From Enterobacter sp. CC120223-11 (GTDB lineage: Bacteria > Pseudomonadota > Gammaproteobacteria > Enterobacterales > Enterobacteriaceae): a stretch of 64,000 bases of DNA. The translations under genes were made by a program, and so were the position numbers. Of this stretch, positions 17,664 through 25,937 are shown piece after piece. The notes under the pieces were generated by a model. That model saw nothing but the letters and a program-made list of their open reading frames with translations, searched no databases and was not told where the DNA came from. Every line of letters begins with the position of its first letter. The stretch's first letter is position 1. Location of the stretch: positions 1-64,000 of the forward strand of contig NZ_OBEF01000001.1 of the NCBI RefSeq assembly GCF_900215375.1, written 5' to 3'.

Positions 17664-18179
17664 CTAATTCAGCGAGCGAGCCGGAGAAAAGTAACACTGC
17701 AAATAGCGGGTGAACTTCCCAAGGAAACTGCCGGCAAAAATCCCGCCTGCAATCACTGCCGTCGCGCTGACCAACGGCTGCTGCATTGTCTGCGGAGAAA
17801 CCGCCGTCAGTACGCCAAAAACATACTTAATGGCAAAAGCAGTCATCATCAGCGGCAGCGCTGAATAATCAGCCTGACGATTAATGGCCCGCGGCTGCGT
17901 GGCCCGGCTCACCCGCTCAGGACGAATCAGCCAGAATCCCAGCGCCGCGCCGGCGAGCAGCCCGGCAATCCACAGCGCCACAATACCTGGCGTCAGATGG
18001 CGGTAAACCACCAGGTCGTAAAGATCCCAGGTTAGAAATATCAGGGGGATGATTGCCAGCCTTTCCAGCGTGACGGTTGCAGGCTGGCGCGCCTTTAGGC
18101 CGCGCAGCAGCAAAAACACAAACAGCACGTACACCCAGATGGGTGTATCAGTCAGCATATGAACAATAAATTCAGCCAT
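17664..18179 (-). CDS. multi-spanning inner-membrane protein of unknown function
   Basis: A 171-residue protein with about five hydrophobic segments: WVYVLFVFLLLRG, LAIIPLIFLTWDLYDLVVY, IVALWIAGLLAGAALGFWL, MMTAFAIKYVFGVL and a glycine-rich AVIAGGIFAGSFLG near the end. It looks like the DUF6622 type of small integral membrane protein; no catalytic motif is visible. ATG 18179 was chosen because the first membrane segment begins shortly after it; the frame extends to 18245 but the extra residues are cysteine-rich and not membrane-like. Confidence 0.65.
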   Translation of the reverse strand: MAEFIVHMLTDTPIWVYVLFVFLLLRGLKARQPATVTLERLAIIPLIFLTWDLYDLVVYRHLTPGIVALWIAGLLAGAALGFWLIRPERVSRATQPRAINRQADYSALPLMMTAFAIKYVFGVLTAVSPQTMQQPLVSATAVIAGGIFAGSFLGKFTRYLQCYFSPARSLN

Positions 18180-18281
18180 TCCGGGTACCTGCGGGCACGT
18201 GAACGGAGCTTCTGCTCTGCAAAAAAAAGCCTGGCACAACGGCAATCACTTTGCGAATCAGCCGCTTCAATGCTGTGACAC

Positions 18282-19187
18282 TCAATCAGGATACTGCTGC
18301 TGGCAAACGCTCAGCACCGTCTGCCTCAACCAGCGGTGCGCCGGATCCCTTTCCATACGCGGATGCCACATTTGCGACACGGTAATGGTGCGTGTTTTCA
18401 GCGGAAGCTCAAAAGCGTGCAGCGCCGGTGCGCCCTGGCGCAAAAAAGAGGCCGGTACCAGGGCGATTAAATCCGATGCCTGCGCTACCGCCAGCGCGGC
18501 AGAAAAGCCAGGCACAACGCTGACAATTTTGCGTTCTAAACCCTTGTCTGCGAGCGCTTCATCCACCGGCCCATGCGGCTGACCGCGACGCGAGGCCACC
18601 ACGTGGCCCCAGGCAATATAGTCGCTGATGCTCACCGGGTCCTGCTTCGCCAGCGGATGATCCTTGCGAACCACGCCGACAAACCTGTCGCGAAACAGCG
18701 CCTGGAGACGAATTTCCGGGCCCATATTGCTCAGCACGCCGATCTCAAGATCCACAAGCCCTTCACGCAGATAGCGCGAGGACTTTTCCGGTTTTGGCGC
18801 AAAGCGTAAACAGACCTGCGGGGCGGCCTGGGCGACCGCGGCAATCAACGCCGGACCGAAGGCTTCGATAAAACCGTCATTGGCGCGAACGGTGAAGACC
18901 CTTTGCAACTCGGACAAATCGAGCGTCTCAGCTGAGGGTTGCAGCACAGCCCTGACCTCGAGCAGCGCATTTCTCGCCCTCTCACGATTAGCCTGGGCGT
19001 AAGGCGTCAGCACCATATTGCGGCCTGCCCGAACCAGCAGTGAATCACCGGTCACCTCACGTAAACGGCCAAGCGTACGGCTCATCGCGGAGGTGCTCAG
19101 ATTCAGCCGCCGGGCGGCGCCAGCGACGCTGGCCTCCGTCAGCAGCGCGTCCAGCGCAATCAGCAAGTTGAAGTCAGGATCGGTCAT
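18282..19187 (-). CDS. LysR-family transcriptional regulator
   Basis: About 301 residues. N-terminal helix-turn-helix at about residues 5-65 (FNLLIALDALLTEASVAGAARRLNLSTSAMSRTLGRLRE) and a substrate-binding domain with FTVRANDGFIEAFGPALI, DLEIGVLSN and VAQASDLIALVPA. It is divergent from the MFS exporter at 19310, the usual arrangement for a regulator and its target. ATG 19187 was preferred because the family normally begins close to the first helix, and AGGACC lies upstream. The inducer is unknown. Confidence 0.88.
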   Translation of the reverse strand: MTDPDFNLLIALDALLTEASVAGAARRLNLSTSAMSRTLGRLREVTGDSLLVRAGRNMVLTPYAQANRERARNALLEVRAVLQPSAETLDLSELQRVFTVRANDGFIEAFGPALIAAVAQAAPQVCLRFAPKPEKSSRYLREGLVDLEIGVLSNMGPEIRLQALFRDRFVGVVRKDHPLAKQDPVSISDYIAWGHVVASRRGQPHGPVDEALADKGLERKIVSVVPGFSAALAVAQASDLIALVPASFLRQGAPALHAFELPLKTRTITVSQMWHPRMERDPAHRWLRQTVLSVCQQQYPD

Positions 19188-19309
19188 CAAAATGGTCCTC
19201 AAAGTAAGATAAGGCGTTTGATGCAACTATAACCTGACATTGCTGCGTCTTCCGCCTTCTTTCTGGTAGGCCTATTCTTTGCGCATTCCAACATTGCTGA
19301 GTGATTGAT

Positions 19310-20719
19310 ATGACCCTTTTTTCTGACCAACCGGGTGACGAAGGCCTGCCGGGCCGTGAACGAGCCTTCGCCATGGCGGCGGTGATGACCTCCACGCTGA
19401 TGGCGGTATTTGACGGCTCAATGGTGAATATTGCCCTGCCTCAGATGGCGCAGTCTTTAGCGGTAACGAGCGCCACTGCCGTCTGGTTTGCTAACGGCTA
19501 TTTACTCTCTGCCGCCATGACGCTGGCTATTTTCGCCGCGCTGGCCACGCGCTTTGGTTTTCGCGCGGTGTTTCTCTTCGGACTGAGCCTTTTTACCCTG
19601 GCGTCTGTAGGCTGCGCGATGGCCTTCTCGGCAGAGATGTTGATCGCCATGCGTATTTTGCAGGGCATTGGTGGCGCCGCGACGCTGAGCATTGCCCCGG
19701 CGATTTTGCGATCCGTGTTTCCTGGCAGGTTGCTCGGGAGGATCCTCGGCATGAATGCACTTTTGATTGCCTCCAGCACCGCTGTGGCACCCGTACTCGG
19801 CGGTGCGCTGCTCGATACGCTGAGCTGGCCATGGCTTTTTGCGATCAACATTTTGCCGGGGAGCGTGGCTATTGCATTAGCGATGAAGGCGATTCCACAT
19901 CAGCCCGCCCTGAAACCACAGAAATTTGATGCGACAGGCGCGGTGCTTTCTGCCACGTTGTTGGGATCACTGATCATGGCGGCGAACAGCTTCGCGGAAC
20001 CTCGCGCCGCCCTCCATGCGCTGAACACTGGTGTGTATGGTTGGAGCACTCTGGCGCTTGTCGGTGGCATAACGTTCATCTGGCATATCCGACGAACCGA
20101 CAAGCCCCTGCTGCCACCGGTGATCTTCACATCGTCCCGTTTTTCCCTCGCGGCGCTGACGTCGCTGGCATCGTTTGTCAGCCAGGGCATCACCTTCGTC
20201 GCCCTGCCGTTTCTGTTTCAGAGCGTTTATGGCTACAGCGCGCTGGATTCGGCCCTGCTGTTTACGCCGTGGCCGGTGGGCATCGTGCTGGTTGCCCCAC
20301 ATGCGGGAAGACTGGCGGATAAGTACCCGCCGTCGGTGATTTCGACTCTTGGTCTGGCGGTTTTCGTTATTGGCCTTACGCTGCTGGCGATGTTGCCCGC
20401 CCAGGCGACGGCCTGGGATATCGGCCTGCGCAGCCTGATTTGCGGGATGGGGTTTGGCTGCTTCCAGAGTCCGAACAACCGGGAGATGCTGTCAGGCGTG
20501 GCGAGGGAGTTCAGCGGTTATGCCTCCGGCGTGCTGGCGATTGTCAGAACGTTCGGGCAGTGCGTGGGCGCGGCGCTTGTCGGCGTGATGCTGGCGATAA
20601 TGGTGACCGGAGGTCAGGTAGCGCTGGAAGCCCAGGCGGTAAGGATGAGTTTGTGGGTCGCGGTTATTGCTTCAGGCGTGGCGGTGGTATTCAGCTTGAG
20701 TCGTTTGCGTCAGAATTAG
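19310..20719 (+). CDS. MFS drug exporter (DHA2, 14-segment type)
   Basis: A 469-residue transporter with about 14 hydrophobic segments. Early residues carry the first-helix pattern FDGSMVNIALPQMAQSL and WFANGYLLSAAMTLAIFAALATRFGFR. The motif C-like glycine/proline segment STAVAPVLGGALLD in helix 5 marks a proton-driven exporter. It probably exports toxic organic compounds. GTG 19301 and ATG 19310 are both possible starts. It is divergent from the LysR regulator, which likely controls it. Confidence 0.85.
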   Translation: MTLFSDQPGDEGLPGRERAFAMAAVMTSTLMAVFDGSMVNIALPQMAQSLAVTSATAVWFANGYLLSAAMTLAIFAALATRFGFRAVFLFGLSLFTLASVGCAMAFSAEMLIAMRILQGIGGAATLSIAPAILRSVFPGRLLGRILGMNALLIASSTAVAPVLGGALLDTLSWPWLFAINILPGSVAIALAMKAIPHQPALKPQKFDATGAVLSATLLGSLIMAANSFAEPRAALHALNTGVYGWSTLALVGGITFIWHIRRTDKPLLPPVIFTSSRFSLAALTSLASFVSQGITFVALPFLFQSVYGYSALDSALLFTPWPVGIVLVAPHAGRLADKYPPSVISTLGLAVFVIGLTLLAMLPAQATAWDIGLRSLICGMGFGCFQSPNNREMLSGVAREFSGYASGVLAIVRTFGQCVGAALVGVMLAIMVTGGQVALEAQAVRMSLWVAVIASGVAVVFSLSRLRQN

Positions 20720-20728
20720 CGTGAGAAG

Positions 20729-20799
20729 AGCCCGGTGGCGTTACCTTACCGGGCCTACAAAAACGCCTGTAGGCCTGATAAACGAAGCGCCATCAGGCA
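20729..20799. repeat. REP (BIME) element
   Basis: Two facing REP units: GCCCGGTGGCG...CTTACCGGGCCTACA and TGTAGGCCTGATAA...GCGCCATCAGGC. They lie between the convergent MFS exporter and Nudix genes and may act as an mRNA 3' stabiliser. Confidence 0.85.
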
Positions 20800-20817
20800 A
20801 TAAAATAAGTGACAACG

Positions 20818-21357
20818 TCACACAAACCCTTTCAGTTTAGCTAACAAAAAGGCCGTAACCGAGGTGGCATCGCTGATTTTACCTTCGGCAATCAGCGCTT
20901 CAAACTCGGCGACCTGCATCCGGCGGCAGGTCAGCCCGACCTCTTCCACATCCAGGTTTTGCGTGCTGGCAACAAAATCTGTTGCCAGCCAGATGTGATA
21001 CCCCTGGCTGGAATAGCCCTGCGCCAGTTTCTGATAGCCGATTTGCGTCATGCTGTTGGCGAGTAGCCCGGTTTCCTCGACCAGTTCCCCGCGCGCAACG
21101 GCAATCGGGTCAGCGTCCGGGCTCAGCTCCCACGACCCCTGCGGCAGCTCAATCGTCCTTTTGCCAAGCGGATAACGGTACTGCTCCACGACCCAGATAT
21201 GGCCTTCGGCAACGGGCACGATCACCGCAAAGTCTGGCTTCTCGATGACTGAATAAACGCCGTGCGAGCCGTCGGCCCGCTCGATGCGATCTTCCTTCAG
21301 CCGCATCCACTGATTACTGTATATTTCCTGCGAACTCAGGGTCTTAATTTCACTCAT
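20818..21357 (-). CDS. Nudix hydrolase, ADP-sugar pyrophosphatase-like
   Basis: About 179 residues. The Nudix box is at about residues 75-98: ELPQGSWELSPDADPIAVARGELVEETG. It departs slightly from the consensus in having glycine in place of the arginine before EL. Upstream sequence WVVEQYRYPLGKRTIELPQG resembles ADP-ribose/ADP-glucose pyrophosphatases. It would hydrolyse a nucleoside diphosphate linked to another group. It begins 7 bases after the DUF1801 gene and is likely co-transcribed with it. Confidence 0.85.
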   Translation of the reverse strand: MSEIKTLSSQEIYSNQWMRLKEDRIERADGSHGVYSVIEKPDFAVIVPVAEGHIWVVEQYRYPLGKRTIELPQGSWELSPDADPIAVARGELVEETGLLANSMTQIGYQKLAQGYSSQGYHIWLATDFVASTQNLDVEEVGLTCRRMQVAEFEALIAEGKISDATSVTAFLLAKLKGFV

Positions 21358-21363
21358 AACCAC

Positions 21364-21726
21364 TCATTTTTGACTGTTGTAGGCGATGGCGCGACGGATC
21401 ATTGCCACCAGCGCGGGTTTATCCAGTTTGTCTCCGGCACTCAGATCCAGCGCCCGCCACTGGTTGCCGTTGAGACCGGCGTTAAACAGATTATCGGGAT
21501 CGGCAAGTTTCGCGCCCTGGGCAAAGGTCACTTTTACCTTTTCCTTGTGGGCGTTGGCAACGGCCAGATTGCCGTTCAGCACCCAGGTCGGGCTGCCCAT
21601 CCATTTCCAGGCTTCGGACACTTCTTTGTCCGCCTCCAGAAAGCAGTGACGGATCTGCGATAACATCTCACCGCGCCAGTCATCGAGCCCGGCGATCAGC
21701 TGGTCTATCTGTTCTGTGGGGGTCAT
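21364..21726 (-). CDS. DUF1801 domain protein (YdhG-like)
   Basis: A 120-residue protein with the DUF1801 pattern: an N-terminal helical part, EAWKWMGSPTW, then KEKVKVTFAQGAKLADPDNLFNAGLNGNQWRALDL. The fold is related to the SufE/YjbR-type small alpha-beta proteins; biochemical role unknown. It is immediately upstream of the Nudix gene in the same direction. Confidence 0.75.
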   Translation of the reverse strand: MTPTEQIDQLIAGLDDWRGEMLSQIRHCFLEADKEVSEAWKWMGSPTWVLNGNLAVANAHKEKVKVTFAQGAKLADPDNLFNAGLNGNQWRALDLSAGDKLDKPALVAMIRRAIAYNSQK

Positions 21727-21800
21727 GCTGGCCTCGGACTGTGCGCCGACTTGTGCGGTTGGCCGGGTAAGCTGCGATCGCCCCCCGGCAATCAGCGAAC

Positions 21801-22229
21801 TTAGTTCAGCGTATAATCCAGCGTGATCTCAGCCTTCAGCACCTGAGACACCGGGCAGCCCGCTTTGGCTTTCTGAATAATGCCATCGAAGGTGCCTGCA
21901 TCAATATCAGGCACGGCAATTTTGCTTTGCAGCGCCACTTTGGTAATGGAGAATCCGGCGTCGGATTTATCAAGCGAAACGGTCGCTTCGGTATCAATGG
22001 AGGTGGCCGTAAACCCGGCCTCGCTCAGCATCAGCGACAGCGCCATGGAGAAGCAGGACGCGTGCGCGGCCGCAATCAGCTCTTCCGGGTTAGTCCCTTT
22101 AGCCCCTTCAAAGCGGGTGTTAAAGCCGTAGGGCTGCTGGCTCAGCGCCCCACTTTCCGTCGAGACGGTGCCTTTGCCGCGTTTCAGATCGCCTTCCCAG
22201 TGGGCCTGACCTTTCTTATGGATAGTCAT
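21801..22229 (-). CDS. osmC: osmotically inducible peroxiredoxin OsmC
   Basis: A 142-residue thiol peroxidase that reduces organic hydroperoxides. The two catalytic cysteines are visible: AAHASCFSMALSLML near residue 58 and KAGCPVSQVLKAEI near residue 125. The N-terminus MTIHKKGQAHWEGDLKRGKG is typical of enterobacterial OsmC. In E. coli osmC lies in the same neighbourhood (near sra and maeA) and is controlled by RcsB and RpoS; the promoters were not resolved here. Confidence 0.96.
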   Translation of the reverse strand: MTIHKKGQAHWEGDLKRGKGTVSTESGALSQQPYGFNTRFEGAKGTNPEELIAAAHASCFSMALSLMLSEAGFTATSIDTEATVSLDKSDAGFSITKVALQSKIAVPDIDAGTFDGIIQKAKAGCPVSQVLKAEITLDYTLN

Positions 22230-22279
22230 CTTTCACTCCTTTTTCCTGTGGGCTGATAAGTATAGAACATGCGCCTGAC

Positions 22280-23326
22280 TCAGGCCTGAAGGGAGGCCAT
22301 ATCAATCACAAAGCGGTATTTCACATCGCTCTTCTGCATCCGCTCCCAGGCGTGGTTGATATCCTGAATGTTGATCACCTCCACGTCGGCGGCGATCCCT
22401 TTCTCAGCGCAGAAATCAAGCATCTCCTGGGTTTCCGCAATGCCGCCAATGGCCGACCCGGCAATGGAGCGGCGATTGATCAGCATCGGGACGGTATTAA
22501 ATTCTGGGGTGTCGCCAAGCAGGCCAACGAACACCAGCGTGCCGTCCAGCGCCAGCGTCGGCAGGTACGGGTTGATGTCGTGCTCATAAGGAACGGTGTC
22601 GATAATTAAATCGAACTGATTGTGTACCGTCGCCATCTGCTTATCGTCAGTAGACAGCACAACGTTGTTTGCACCTAGACGACGGGCATCGGCCTCTTTC
22701 CCCGGCGAACGCGTAAACAGCGTGACTTCTGCACCCAGCGCATGAGCCAGTTTCAGCCCCATATGCCCCAGGCCGCCGAGGCCAATCACCGCCACTTTGC
22801 TGTGCGGGCCAATCTTCCAGTGGCGCAGTGGCGACCAGGTCGTGATCCCTGCGCAAAGCAGCGGTGCCGCGCCCTGCAGCTCCAGACCTTCCGGCACGCG
22901 CAGCACGAAATCCTGGCTGGCAAGAATGACCTGAGAATAGCCCCCGTAGGTCGGCTGATGGTCGTGTCGGTCGTGGCCATTATAGGTCTGGGTGTTGCCC
23001 TCTTCGCAGTACTGCTCCAGCCCGTCCTTGCACGGTGAACAGACGCGACAGGAGTCGACCATACAGCCGATGGCGGCTAAATCGCCTGGCTTGAATTTAG
23101 TGACGTTGTCACCAACGGCCGTCACCCGCCCGACGATTTCGTGGCCCGGCACCAGCGGATATGTGCTGAATCCCCAGTCGTCGCGTGCCTGGTGGAGATC
23201 GGAGTGGCAAACGCCGCAGTACAGCACTTCGATCGTGACGTCGTCAGGCCGTGGCGTGCGACGTTCGAACGTAAAAGGAGCCAGCGGCGTGGTGGGATTT
23301 TGTGCGGCATAACCTAAAACTTTCAT
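22280..23326 (-). CDS. zinc-dependent NAD(P)H aldehyde/alcohol dehydrogenase (YahK type)
   Basis: A 348-residue medium-chain dehydrogenase of the cinnamyl-alcohol-dehydrogenase group. Catalytic zinc ligands: Cys37 in YCGVCHSDLHQ and HE in VPGHEIVGRV. Structural zinc cysteines: MVDSCRVCSPCKDGLEQYC. Cofactor motif: VIGLGGLGHMGLKLAHALGAEV. The C-terminal part (AGSAIGGIAETQEMLDFCAEKGI) matches YahK closely, but the sequence differs enough from YahK and Ahr to be a third member. It would reduce aldehydes, preferring NADPH. It lies between osmC and sra. Confidence 0.88.
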   Translation of the reverse strand: MKVLGYAAQNPTTPLAPFTFERRTPRPDDVTIEVLYCGVCHSDLHQARDDWGFSTYPLVPGHEIVGRVTAVGDNVTKFKPGDLAAIGCMVDSCRVCSPCKDGLEQYCEEGNTQTYNGHDRHDHQPTYGGYSQVILASQDFVLRVPEGLELQGAAPLLCAGITTWSPLRHWKIGPHSKVAVIGLGGLGHMGLKLAHALGAEVTLFTRSPGKEADARRLGANNVVLSTDDKQMATVHNQFDLIIDTVPYEHDINPYLPTLALDGTLVFVGLLGDTPEFNTVPMLINRRSIAGSAIGGIAETQEMLDFCAEKGIAADVEVINIQDINHAWERMQKSDVKYRFVIDMASLQA

Positions 23327-23587
23327 GGACGACCCTCGCGATATGCAGAACGGAAAACCTCAGGGCGAAGCCTCAAGCATAGTTCAGAGACATGGCGCAA
23401 TGATGACGGCCGCACAAAGGGTTAAACCTCAGAGAGTTCCTGAAAGCGCCGAGTCGTGTTGCTATTTTGCGCAGGATGGTCAACTATCAATCGGGCAGGC
23501 CAGTCAACTTGTCTGCGCTAAGGGGTAAATTTCGCCCGGTCCCACCGGGAATGACCTTGAAACCATTCACAGGATTAAGGAGTCAGA
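23327..23587. other. intergenic region before sra; no bdm gene seen
   Basis: These 261 bases separate the divergent YahK-like and sra genes. In E. coli the gene bdm is found next to sra; I see no bdm-like frame here. The region probably holds both promoters. Confidence 0.5.
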
Positions 23588-23728
23588 ATGAAATCGAACC
23601 GTCAGGCACGCCACATCCTCGGCTTGAACTACAAGCTGTCCAACCAGAAAAAAGTCCTTATCGAAGGCGATTCAGAAACTCAGCATAATCATATTCATGC
23701 GACAGGCCGTAAACGCCGCAGCGAATAA
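23588..23728 (+). CDS. sra: stationary-phase ribosome-associated protein Sra (S22)
   Basis: A 46-residue basic protein: begins [20 protein letters not shown] and ends [10 protein letters not shown], closely matching E. coli Sra (45 residues, [20 protein letters not shown]). It binds the 30S subunit and accumulates in stationary phase. Ribosome site AAGGAG lies upstream of ATG 23588. A strong terminator follows. Confidence 0.95.
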   Translation: MKSNRQARHILGLNYKLSNQKKVLIEGDSETQHNHIHATGRKRRSE

Positions 23729-23762
23729 TCGTTGTTTGAGTAAGAGTTTTCGATAAAGACCG

Positions 23763-23795
23763 ACACCACCGTTAACAAAAGGTGGTGTTTTTTTT
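23763..23795 (+). terminator. intrinsic terminator of sra
   Basis: ACACCACC at 23763-23770 pairs with GGTGGTGT at 23781-23788, followed by a run of eight T. Confidence 0.93.
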
Positions 23796-23917
23796 ACTTT
23801 CAGATCCGCCGCTTTTTCCCTTTTTATTAACACTTGCTTTATACTTTGCCGCGCCGAATACCCTGCCAGCCCCGTTCGCGCTGCCTGGTCGGGCCGTGAT
23901 GACAAAGGATCAGTGAG

Positions 23918-25615
23918 ATGTTACCCAACCCTAAAAATAACCGTTCTCTTTATATCCCCTATGCAGGCCCCGTCTTACTGGAGTTTCCGCTCCTCAATAA
24001 AGGCAGCGCGTTCAGCCTTGAAGAACGTCGCAATTTCAACCTGTTAGGCCTACTGCCTGCGGTGGTGGAAACCATCGAAGAGCAGGCCGAACGCGCCTGG
24101 ATCCAGTATCAGGGCTTCAAAACCGAAATCGACAAGCATATATACCTGCGCAACATCCAGGATACCAACGAAACCCTCTTCTACCGTCTGGTCGAAAATC
24201 ACCTCGACGAGATGATGCCGGTGATTTACACCCCGACCGTTGGCGCCGCCTGTGAACGCTTCTCCGAGATTTACCGTCGCTCCCGCGGCGTGTTTATCTC
24301 CTACGAGAACCGCCACAACATGGACGACATTCTGCAAAACGTGCCAAACCACAACATCAAAGTGATTGTGGTGACCGACGGCGAGCGCATCCTGGGCCTC
24401 GGCGACCAGGGCATTGGCGGCATGGGCATTCCTATCGGCAAGCTCTCGCTCTACACCGCCTGCGGTGGGATCAGCCCGGCATACACCCTGCCCGTCGTGC
24501 TTGACGTGGGTACCAACAACCAGCAGCTGCTGAACGATCCGCTGTACATGGGCTGGCGTCATCCGCGCATCACCGACGATGAGTATTACCAGTTCGTCGA
24601 CGATTTCATTCAGGCCGTGAAACACCGTTGGCCGAACGTGCTGTTGCAGTTCGAGGACTTCGCACAGAAAAACGCGATGCCGTTACTGAACCGCTATCGC
24701 GATGAGATTTGCTCGTTCAATGATGACATTCAGGGCACTGCGGCGGTCACCGTTGGGACGCTGATTGCCGCCAGCCGCGCTGCAGGCAGCCAGCTCAGCG
24801 AGCAGAGAATTGTCTTCCTCGGCGCAGGATCTGCCGGGTGCGGTATTGCCGAACAGATCATCGCGCAGACCCAGCGTGAAGGCCTGAGCGAAGAGCAGGC
24901 CCGCGGCCGTGTCTTTATGGTCGACCGCTTCGGCCTGCTGACCGATCAGATGCCGAACCTGCTGCCGTTCCAGACCAAACTGGTGCAAAAGCGCGATAAC
25001 CTGAGCAGCTGGGACAGCAATGAAGATGTGCTGTCGCTGCTGGACGTCGTGCGTAACGTCAAACCGGACATTCTGATTGGCGTCTCCGGGCAAACGGGCC
25101 TCTTCACGGAAGAAATTATTCGTGAAATGCACAAACACTGCCCGCGTCCGATCGTGATGCCTCTCTCTAACCCGACTTCCCGCGTGGAAGCCACGCCGCA
25201 GGACATCATCACCTGGACCGAAGGCTGTGCGCTGGTTGCCACCGGCAGCCCGTTTGCCCCGGTTGTGTGGAAAGAGAAAACCTATCCGATTGCGCAGTGC
25301 AACAACTCCTATATCTTCCCGGGAATTGGCCTCGGCGTTATCGCCTCAGGTGCCTCGCGCATTACCGACGAAATGCTGATGTCCGCCAGTGAAACCCTGG
25401 CGAAGCACTCGCCTCTGGTGAATAACGGTGAAGGCCTGGTGCTTCCGGAGCTGAAAGACATTCACACGGTGTCCCGCGCTATCGCGTTTGCCGTCGGAAA
25501 AATGGCGCAGCAGCAAGGCGTGGCCGTTAAAACGTCGGCTGAAGCCCTGCAACAGGCCATCGATGACAACTTCTGGCAGCCGGAATACCGCAGCTACCGC
25601 CGCACCTCGATTTAA
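23918..25615 (+). CDS. maeA: NAD-dependent malic enzyme
   Basis: A 565-residue malate dehydrogenase (oxaloacetate-decarboxylating), making pyruvate, CO2 and NADH from malate. Visible motifs: [21 protein letters not shown] around the substrate site, [29 protein letters not shown], the divalent-metal segment [10 protein letters not shown] with [14 protein letters not shown], and the NAD motif [15 protein letters not shown]. Length and order match E. coli MaeA (SfcA). It stands alone between sra and the ABC-F unit. Confidence 0.96.
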   Translation: MLPNPKNNRSLYIPYAGPVLLEFPLLNKGSAFSLEERRNFNLLGLLPAVVETIEEQAERAWIQYQGFKTEIDKHIYLRNIQDTNETLFYRLVENHLDEMMPVIYTPTVGAACERFSEIYRRSRGVFISYENRHNMDDILQNVPNHNIKVIVVTDGERILGLGDQGIGGMGIPIGKLSLYTACGGISPAYTLPVVLDVGTNNQQLLNDPLYMGWRHPRITDDEYYQFVDDFIQAVKHRWPNVLLQFEDFAQKNAMPLLNRYRDEICSFNDDIQGTAAVTVGTLIAASRAAGSQLSEQRIVFLGAGSAGCGIAEQIIAQTQREGLSEEQARGRVFMVDRFGLLTDQMPNLLPFQTKLVQKRDNLSSWDSNEDVLSLLDVVRNVKPDILIGVSGQTGLFTEEIIREMHKHCPRPIVMPLSNPTSRVEATPQDIITWTEGCALVATGSPFAPVVWKEKTYPIAQCNNSYIFPGIGLGVIASGASRITDEMLMSASETLAKHSPLVNNGEGLVLPELKDIHTVSRAIAFAVGKMAQQQGVAVKTSAEALQQAIDDNFWQPEYRSYRRTSI

Positions 25616-25616
25616 T

Positions 25617-25684
25617 GTCTGATGGCGCTGCGCTTATCCGGCCTACGAATATCTGTAGGCCTGGCAGGCGTAGCGCCGCAGGGA
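25617..25684. repeat. REP element downstream of maeA
   Basis: Facing REP units GATGGCGCTGCGCTTATCCGGCCTACG and TGTAGGCCTGGCAGGCGTAGCGCCGC. Confidence 0.8.
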
Positions 25685-25741
25685 AATCTTAGCTACACTC
25701 TGCTCACCCATTAATCTACTGAATATAAAAGGAGGATCCCC

Positions 25742-25825
25742 ATGCCGTACTGTGAAATGTTTAATATTTCACATACCTTTGGCGATCGCACTTGCTCAAG
25801 CGTTATCCGTACCGTGCTGCGATAA
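25742..25825 (+). CDS. 27-residue leader peptide upstream of ABC-F gene
   Basis: ATG 25742 has a near-perfect ribosome site (AAAGGAGG, seven bases upstream). The peptide is MPYCEMFNISHTFGD followed by RTCSSVIRTVLR. The coding segment contains a hairpin (GTGAAAT/ATTTCAC, 25752-25772), and its 3' part forms one arm of a larger stem with downstream RNA. The stop lies 112 bases before the ABC-F start. The layout is that of a regulatory leader peptide rather than a functional protein. Confidence 0.7.
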   Translation: MPYCEMFNISHTFGDRTCSSVIRTVLR

Positions 25826-25929
25826 CTTCTGCTTGAGCGAAGACACCAGAGACTAAATCCCTTCCCTCGGCTTACCGGGTTATCGTCGGCGTTATTTGAC
25901 GAGGCGTTTCTACGCCAGTAACACTTGAG
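25752..25929 (+). promoter_or_regulatory. candidate translational attenuator of the ABC-F gene
   Basis: The arm GCTCAAGCGTTATC (25794-25807) pairs with GATAAC (25821-25826) and GCTTGAGC (25831-25838), split by TTCT. CTTGAG occurs again at 25924-25929, a few bases before the ABC-F start, so CTCAAG can pair with either copy; the second pairing would cover the translation start region. GATAAC can also pair with GTTATC at about 25879-25884. A small hairpin GGCGT/ACGCC lies at 25903-25916. No T tract is present, so control would be at translation rather than termination. Confidence 0.55.
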
Positions 25930-25937
25930 TAAGTACT

